From positions 1 through 9,938 of the forward strand of contig CAYXKM010000093.1 in the NCBI GenBank assembly GCA_964465665.1: 9,938 bases of DNA, in the 5' to 3' direction. The stretch is from JAKEGN01 sp964465665 (GTDB lineage: Bacteria > Pseudomonadota > Gammaproteobacteria > Steroidobacterales > Woeseiaceae). Of the stretch, positions 6,801 to 9,938 are shown in pieces (positions within the stretch are counted from its first letter, which is position 1; each line of letters begins with the position of its first letter). A program made the translations under genes and the position numbers. The notes beneath the pieces are model-generated. The model was not told where the DNA came from and searched no databases. It worked only from the letters and a program-made list of their open reading frames with translations.

Positions 6801-8397
6801 AGAGGGCCCAACGGCCGATGCTGACGGCGATGGGATACCGGACTACCAGGAATCGTCGGTTACAGACACTGACGGCGACGGCGTCGCCAACGAGAGTGAC
6901 CCGGCCAACAACGACCCCTGCGTACCATCTGTGTTTAGTGCAGGTTGCGGAACGGACACCGACGGCGACGGTACGCCCGATAGTGTCGAGGGCGAAACGA
7001 CAGATACCGATGGCGACGGTGTTCCGGACTACCTCGATTCGTCGAAAGCCGACGCGGACGGCGACGGGACGACGGACCAGAACGATCCGGCTGATGCGGA
7101 TCCCTGTCTGCCTTCCGGGTTTGGCGCTGGCTGTACCACGGTTGACACCGACGGCGACGGTACGCCCGATAGTGTCGAGGGCGAAACGACAGATACCGAT
7201 GGCGACGGAGTTCCGGACTATCTCGAATCGTCCGTCGAAGACGCGGACGGTGACGGTACGCCCGACGACCTCGATGCGGACGACGCAAACGCTTGCGTAC
7301 CCGATATGAACGCCAGCGGTTGCGGCGTCGACTCGGACGGCGACGGCATTGCCGACGTCATCGAGGTCGGGCCGAACTCGTTGGATCCGCTGGACACGGA
7401 CAACGACGGAATGCCGGACTTCCTCGATATCGACAGTGACAATGACGGCATCGGCGACGCATTTGAATCGCAAACCGCTGTGACTTTCGCTGATGCGGAT
7501 ACAGACGGTGACGGCATCGATGACGCAATCGATGTCGATGAAACCGGCGGGACGGATGCCAACGGAAACGGCATTGACGATGCGATGGAGCCCGTCGATT
7601 CCGATGGCGACGGCATTGCTGACTACCGTGACGTCGATTCGGACAACGACGGAATTCTCGATTATTTCGAGGGCAGCCAGGATCCGACGGTTGCGCCGCA
7701 GGATACGGATGGCGATGGCGTTCCGGACTACCTGGATTTCGACAGCGACCAGGATGGAATACCGGACAGCATGGAGAACGACCGGCTGGTTGTGATCGCA
7801 TTCGCCGATACAGATGGTGACGGCATCGACGATGCACTGGATGTCGACCAGACGCTGGGTACGGACGCGAATGGCAACGGCATCGACGATAGTGTCGAGC
7901 CGAACGACACCGACGGCGACGGGGCTCCCGATTTCCGAGACCTGGATTCCGACAACGATACTGTCTGGGATACGCTCGAAGCAGGGGCGCCTGATAGCGA
8001 CGAGGACGCAATCGTTGACGTAGACGATTTCGTTCTGGCCGCGGCACCGGATACGGATGGCGACACCACGCCGGACTTCCGCGATCTGGACAGCGATGGC
8101 GACGGTACATTCGATATCGCAGGTCATCCGAATGCCGCGACCGTGGATGCCAACAATGACGGCACCGTGGACAACAATGCCGATAGTGATGCGGATGGCA
8201 TTGCGGATGTCGTCGACACCGCGGTCGGAACCTATGGTTCCGCAGCGGCTCCGCCGCCACCGCCACCGCCACCGCCACCGCGACCGTCCGGTGGTGGGGG
8301 CGGAGGTAGCCTTGAGCTGGTCGGCTTGCTCCTGTTGCTGACGGCGCTTACGCTGCGACGTCGACCACACAAGTTCAGGCTCAGGTCAAGCCTCTAG
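3829..8397 (+). CDS. Giant secreted/surface protein: GSDH-like propeller, PKD, LamG-like, TSP3 repeats, GlyGly-CTERM-like tail
   Basis: From ATG 3829 the product is 1522 residues. A TTG at 3802 would add nine residues, but the ATG gives a clean signal peptide (1-25, ending VAFA). Domains in order are: a glucose/sorbosone-dehydrogenase-like beta-propeller (27-383) with HFGGGIGFGPD around H152, YGLRNP (216-221), IGDVGGN (235-241) and NYGWP (258-262); a PKD domain (386-470, WVFGDG at 422-427); a second Ig-like domain (471-572); a PEGA-like segment (573-655); a LamG/concanavalin-like domain (664-877); another beta-sandwich (880-965); thrombospondin type 3-like DxDGDGxxD repeats (about 981-1466); ten prolines (1475-1484); Gly6 (1488-1493); then a hydrophobic helix and an RRR-rich tail. 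That C-terminus resembles GlyGly-CTERM, the rhombosortase signal of type II secretion substrates. It probably binds calcium and works at or outside the outer membrane. Sugar oxidation by the propeller is possible but unproven. Neighbours suggest a link to exopolysaccharide. Confidence 0.9.
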   Translation: MNLRSNLRLALAGLFLVLSSAVAFAVPPGFQQEVVLSGRVQPVFLTVLPDGRMLLLHKRGQITIFDPSVQPTTTQTYMTIPVTEIEIANERGLTSMALDPDFENNNYIYVYYTHEPTLQNRIERFTHQGDTADFSSRVLIWEDSEDALLCCHFGGGIGFGPDDKLYLMIGDKWAAANSQDLSKAGGKIIRINKDGTIPADNPFVNEPGALDEVWAYGLRNPYRGFWDLPANRLIIGDVGGNVQETAREEINIGVAGANYGWPNCEGQCADPNVEDPIFDYGHTQATPAGGAIAAGFIYRGNQYPAAYVEELFYSDYALGTISTLTINPNGTVTNQPVEFDNGVGAPVHLVQGADGALYYVDFGTGSTQTPDGRVLRYAFSSGNQAPEIQTATATPMQGEAPLSVDFAVTASDFENDSLTYRWVFGDGAESTQQNPTHQYAATGLYFAFVEVSDGARSAFSAQLRIQVGNVPVVSIDAPLDGALFRAGDNIMFSGSAVDPDETIPASNYIWDIRFFHNAHTHPAVSGFVGTSGVLTVETSGHDWHDDTGYELTLSVTDSDGLSGTDTIRVRPDKVDVTFATVPAGIPIFVDGIALGTPIVYDTLINFEHTISAPSSYCLNEENYIFESWSNGGAATQDYTVPASDQSLTATYTSVGACQDQPPQNGLVFRVEADSGVTTSGSTVTAWNDQSGLGNDLTAAGNPQLLPAAINGRPAVDFDGSGDKAERTATLGGFAAGNSDRTMYAVLRYDSTGFGGVAYGNDSCNETFGLIVAPTGRLMVQGWCDDFDSGDAGTGQGWMVQSAVYQAGQLNHFQNGTLIDTRTHAFNTVLTRLVLGAELDSNPFMDMQIAAVFIYNRALTPAEQQELQSYLQVKYFNAADLEITSPVEGSIVGFGDVTVEYSIAGGVFDHMHLTLDAAAPIEVTSLTGSHVLNNVGVGAHTLTATLVDAAHQPIGGANSQDVVNFSASDCVPDNFAPGCTVDTDGDGEPDSVEGPTADADGDGIPDYQESSVTDTDGDGVANESDPANNDPCVPSVFSAGCGTDTDGDGTPDSVEGETTDTDGDGVPDYLDSSKADADGDGTTDQNDPADADPCLPSGFGAGCTTVDTDGDGTPDSVEGETTDTDGDGVPDYLESSVEDADGDGTPDDLDADDANACVPDMNASGCGVDSDGDGIADVIEVGPNSLDPLDTDNDGMPDFLDIDSDNDGIGDAFESQTAVTFADADTDGDGIDDAIDVDETGGTDANGNGIDDAMEPVDSDGDGIADYRDVDSDNDGILDYFEGSQDPTVAPQDTDGDGVPDYLDFDSDQDGIPDSMENDRLVVIAFADTDGDGIDDALDVDQTLGTDANGNGIDDSVEPNDTDGDGAPDFRDLDSDNDTVWDTLEAGAPDSDEDAIVDVDDFVLAAAPDTDGDTTPDFRDLDSDGDGTFDIAGHPNAATVDANNDGTVDNNADSDADGIADVVDTAVGTYGSAAAPPPPPPPPPPRPSGGGGGGSLELVGLLLLLTALTLRRRPHKFRLRSSL
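6733..7350 (+). repeat. Four TSP3-type modules of about 62 residues, each with a C-x8-C pair
   Basis: Within the giant protein, cysteine pairs recur at residues 969/978, 1031/1040, 1093/1102 and 1156/1165. The spacing between modules is 62, 62 and 63 residues, and the spacing inside each pair is identical. Three modules start CVP and one CLP; all have GC at the second cysteine, followed by a DTDGDG-type calcium loop. After export the pairs probably form one disulfide per module, stiffening a calcium-loaded stalk. The disulfides are inferred. Confidence 0.8.
6955..7208 (+). repeat. Exact 65-bp direct repeat (6955-7019 and 7144-7208) inside the TSP3 region
   Basis: The two copies are identical at every base, including third codon positions, and lie 189 bp apart, exactly 63 codons. 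They encode DTDGDGTPDSVEGETTDTDG plus the following residues. Neighbouring modules encode similar residues with different codons. This copy pair therefore looks like a recent in-frame tandem duplication or gene-conversion event. Confidence 0.9.
7501..7971 (+). repeat. Second-order 103-residue repeat in the distal TSP3 array
   Basis: The segment beginning TDGDGIDDAIDVD (7501) recurs as TDGDGIDDALDVD (7810), 309 bp or 103 codons later. Over the first 54 residues the copies align without gaps and are identical at about 40 positions, while the DNA differs at many silent sites. This duplication is therefore older than the 65-bp exact repeat. A shorter relative, PDFRDLDSDGDG, follows near 8070. Confidence 0.8.
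8251..8310 (+). repeat. Polyproline (CCACCG)n tract followed by polyglycine linker
   Basis: Ten consecutive proline codons (8251-8280) include four perfect CCACCG units (8257-8280). They are followed by R-P-S and six glycine codons (8290-8307). The tract separates the acidic repeat stalk from the hydrophobic C-terminal helix. The hexanucleotide repeat is prone to in-frame slippage, and a run of ten prolines would be expected to need elongation factor P for translation. Confidence 0.85.
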
Positions 8398-8406
8398 CAG
8401 ATTGGG

Positions 8407-8441
8407 GGCGGCCGGCGCGATTGGCAAACGCGCCGGCCGCC
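8407..8441 (+). terminator. Strong GC hairpin after the giant gene, probable terminator without a T run
   Basis: GGCGGCCGGCGCG (8407-8419) and CGCGCCGGCCGCC (8429-8441) form a perfect 13-bp stem around a 9-nt loop, starting 10 nt after the stop codon at 8395-8397. No clear U tract follows. It is either an atypical terminator or a stabiliser of the mRNA 3' end. The stem is symmetrical, so it would form on either strand. Confidence 0.55.
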
Positions 8442-8647
8442 ACGTTCTGGTCTGTGTCATGCGGCATTTGCTGCTGATTGACCCTACTTGAAATGCCGCG
8501 CCCAAGCACCGGAATTTTTGGCGCTTTTCGCCGATGAAGGGCTTATAATTTTGCTATTGTCGAGCGTCTACAGCGGTTGATTCGACACCGCTGCCGGCGG
8601 GACGCGATAGTGCGCCTCGCGAGAATTCTGGAGTTCAAGCAGGATAT
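8442..8647 (+). promoter_or_regulatory. Leader and regulatory region of the polysaccharide export operon
   Basis: This stretch between the hairpin and the export gene holds a perfect 9-bp inverted repeat, GCGGCATTT (8461-8469) and AAATGCCGC (8491-8499), with a 21-nt spacer, just upstream of the probable promoter. Downstream of the -10 box lie CAGCGGT/ACCGCTG (8571-8577, 8587-8593; 9-nt loop) and CGCGA/TCGCG (8603-8607, 8617-8621). The predicted 5' leader is therefore about 90 nt and can fold. No known riboswitch class is recognised. Confidence 0.45.
8518..8549 (+). promoter_or_regulatory. Candidate promoter of the polysaccharide export operon
   Basis: TATAAT at 8544-8549 is a perfect -10 consensus. 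The best upstream match is TTGGCG (8518-8523), but the spacer is 20 bp, longer than the usual 16-18, so the -35 contact is weak and an activator may be needed. Transcription would start near 8556. Confidence 0.4.
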
Positions 8648-9214
8648 ATGTACCAATTGATAAAAACTGCAATCGTTGCTTTGCTGGCGACATCGGGCGC
8701 CATTCTCGCCCAGGAATCTACACCGCTGGACGCGACCTACCTGGTCAAACCCGGAGATCAGCTCGAGATATCGGTTTGGAAAGAGGAAGACCTGCGTCAG
8801 GTTGTCCTGATTCGACCGGACGGCGGATTTTCATTCCCGTTGGCCGGCGACCTCCTGGCTTCGGGGAAGACGGTCGACACCATACGCGAAGAACTGGCTG
8901 AGCGGCTTTCTCGCTATATTCCGGATCTTGTCGTTACGGTAATGGTCACAGCGATAGACGGCAACAAGATATACGTCATCGGTCAGGTCACGCGGCCAGG
9001 AGCTTTTATCATGAATCCGCGCGTCGATGTAATGCAGGCGCTGAGCCTGGCGGGCGGCACCACGCCCTTTGCGGCTCTGAACGACATTAAAATCCTGCGT
9101 CGCCGGGGAGCGCAGCAAACCGTACTGCCCTTCCGCTTTAATGACGTGGCAAGAGGCCGCGACCTTGCACAGAATATCCTGCTGGAAAGCGGTGACGTGG
9201 TGGTTGTTCCTTAA
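8648..9214 (+). CDS. Polysaccharide export protein, Wza-related, single SLBB domain
   Basis: This 188-residue protein has a signal peptide (1-21, cleavage expected after AILA), a Poly_export domain (about 30-103: YLVKPGDQLEISVW, then IRPDGGFSFPLAGDL) and one SLBB domain (107-154: IYVIGQVTRPGAF, then ALSLAGGTTPFAALNDIKIL). It belongs to the family that carries capsule or exopolysaccharide across the periplasm and outer membrane. It is about half the length of E. coli Wza, has no lipobox cysteine and no C-terminal amphipathic helix. It therefore probably acts as a periplasmic ring or needs a separate outer-membrane pore; short forms like this are common in exosortase/EPS clusters. The ATG follows AGGA by only 3 nt. 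The chain-length gene starts 26 nt downstream, so the two are probably one operon. Confidence 0.92.
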   Translation: MYQLIKTAIVALLATSGAILAQESTPLDATYLVKPGDQLEISVWKEEDLRQVVLIRPDGGFSFPLAGDLLASGKTVDTIREELAERLSRYIPDLVVTVMVTAIDGNKIYVIGQVTRPGAFIMNPRVDVMQALSLAGGTTPFAALNDIKILRRRGAQQTVLPFRFNDVARGRDLAQNILLESGDVVVVP

Positions 9215-9240
9215 GTCGGCTGAAGCCCCAGGTTGTGACA

Positions 9241-9938
9241 ATGGAAGACGAGGTCAAAACTTTTTCAGATTATCTGGCTATCATTCTGCGCCGGAGAAAG
9301 TTGCTGTTGCTGGTATCGACTGCGGTCATGCTCTTGGGAGTTACCATCGCATATACCTTGACGCCAACGTACGTGTCCGTCGCCACGTTTCGCGTCGAGC
9401 AACAAAGTGTGTCGGCTGATTTCGTTCAATCGGCGGTTACCGGCTTCGCGGACGAGCGAATACAAGCGGTTCGACAGCGAGTAATGTCGGTACCCAACCT
9501 GACTATGCTGATGGAAAAGTACGATTTGTACCCGGAGCTTGGCGACAGCGATCTGAGCCATATTGCCATTGACCGAATCCGGTCGACCACGTTTTTGGAA
9601 CCGGAATATGCAGAGGTTTTCAGTCCGAGTAGCGGGCGGTCATCCTTTCTGACCATTGGATTTAGAATCGCATTCGAGCATTCCGATCCAAATACTACGC
9701 AAAGCGTCGCCTCGGAACTTGCAAATCTCTATTTGCTTGAGAACGAGCGCGGGCGGTCGGAGCAGGTCGAAGAAACGATTTCCTTTCTCGAGAATGACCT
9801 GGAGGCGAGCAGGAAGGATATCGACGAGACAAGTGCAGCCCTGGCGGCATTTCGCGAGAGACATACGGGTAACCTGCCGGACATGATCGACTTCAACCTG
9901 CAGGCAATGGAACGTACCGAACGCCAGATCGATGCCAT
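9241..9938 (+). CDS. Wzz/GumC-like polysaccharide chain-length determinant, 3' end outside window
   Basis: The frame opens at ATG 9241 and is still open at the window end (232 codons seen). It encodes an inner-membrane polysaccharide co-polymerase that would control polymer length and contact the export protein. Residues 1-20 are a short cytoplasmic segment (KTFSDYLAIILRRRK, typical of Wzz proteins). A membrane helix follows (about 21-40), then the Wzz-domain strand TPTYVSVATFRVEQ (41-54), a periplasmic alpha/beta region with SFLTIGFRIAFEHSDP (135-150), and a predicted coiled coil from about 166 (ENERGRSEQVEETISFLEND onwards). AGG lies 8 nt before the ATG. An in-frame GTG at 9235 is less likely. 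The second membrane helix and any fused kinase domain lie beyond the window. Wzz, GumC and the exosortase-associated chain-length family all remain possible. Confidence 0.9.
   Translation, partial: MEDEVKTFSDYLAIILRRRKLLLLVSTAVMLLGVTIAYTLTPTYVSVATFRVEQQSVSADFVQSAVTGFADERIQAVRQRVMSVPNLTMLMEKYDLYPELGDSDLSHIAIDRIRSTTFLEPEYAEVFSPSSGRSSFLTIGFRIAFEHSDPNTTQSVASELANLYLLENERGRSEQVEETISFLENDLEASRKDIDETSAALAAFRERHTGNLPDMIDFNLQAMERTERQIDA

Noticed and set aside
6700..8370. 556-residue open frame on the minus strand opposite the calcium-repeat region
   Set aside because: It mirrors the GAC/GAT/GGC periodicity of the repeats, which gives few stops in the antisense frame. It has no ribosome binding site and no domain-like composition.
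8311..8394. PEP-CTERM (exosortase) type of C-terminal signal on the giant protein
   Set aside because: No PEP motif precedes the helix. The SGGGGGGS context fits GlyGly-CTERM better. No exosortase gene is in the window.
8517..8536. Possible sigma-54 promoter (TTGGCGC region), as known for some exosortase-linked EPS genes
   Set aside because: The -12 element does not match TTGCA/TTGCT. The TATAAT box just downstream is a better explanation.

Overview
The window looks like a chromosomal piece of a Gram-negative, probably marine gammaproteobacterium. This is inferred from the moderately high GC, the outer-membrane polysaccharide export protein, the Wzz-type chain-length protein and a GlyGly-CTERM-like (rhombosortase-type) C-terminus on a giant secreted protein. 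No rRNA, tRNA, CRISPR, insertion sequence or phage gene is visible. The lineage cannot be fixed from this sequence alone.

Left arm (1-3199, all on the minus strand): three cell-envelope glycan genes read leftwards. First comes a WecA/MraY-superfamily polyprenyl-phosphate sugar-1-phosphate transferase (3199-1982, GTG start). After a 204-bp gap comes a DPM1/ArnC-like family 2 glycosyltransferase with two C-terminal membrane segments (1777-734). A second, paralogous family 2 glycosyltransferase overlaps it by 8 bp and runs off the left edge (741-1). The second enzyme has lost the DXD metal/nucleotide-sugar motif of its neighbour.

Centre (3200-8397): an AT-richer, roughly 600-bp divergent intergenic region holds candidate promoter and operator elements. 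It is followed on the plus strand by a giant gene of about 1522 codons. The product has a signal peptide, a glucose/sorbosone-dehydrogenase-like beta-propeller, a PKD domain, more beta-sandwich domains, a LamG-like lectin fold, about 485 residues of acidic thrombospondin type 3-like calcium repeats, a ten-proline run, a Gly6 run, and a hydrophobic helix with an arginine-rich tail. The repeat region shows two nested levels of duplication, including an exact 65-bp direct repeat. A 13-bp perfect GC-rich hairpin follows the stop codon.

Right arm (8398-9938, plus strand): a leader region with a consensus TATAAT box and several inverted repeats precedes a small, single-SLBB polysaccharide export protein. 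Twenty-six bases later begins a Wzz/GumC-like chain-length determinant that runs off the right edge.

Taken together this is an exopolysaccharide or surface-glycan locus: lipid-linked initiation and sugar transfer on one strand, export and chain-length control on the other, with a very large cell-surface or secreted protein between them. A functional link between the giant protein and the polysaccharide is inferred from proximity only.
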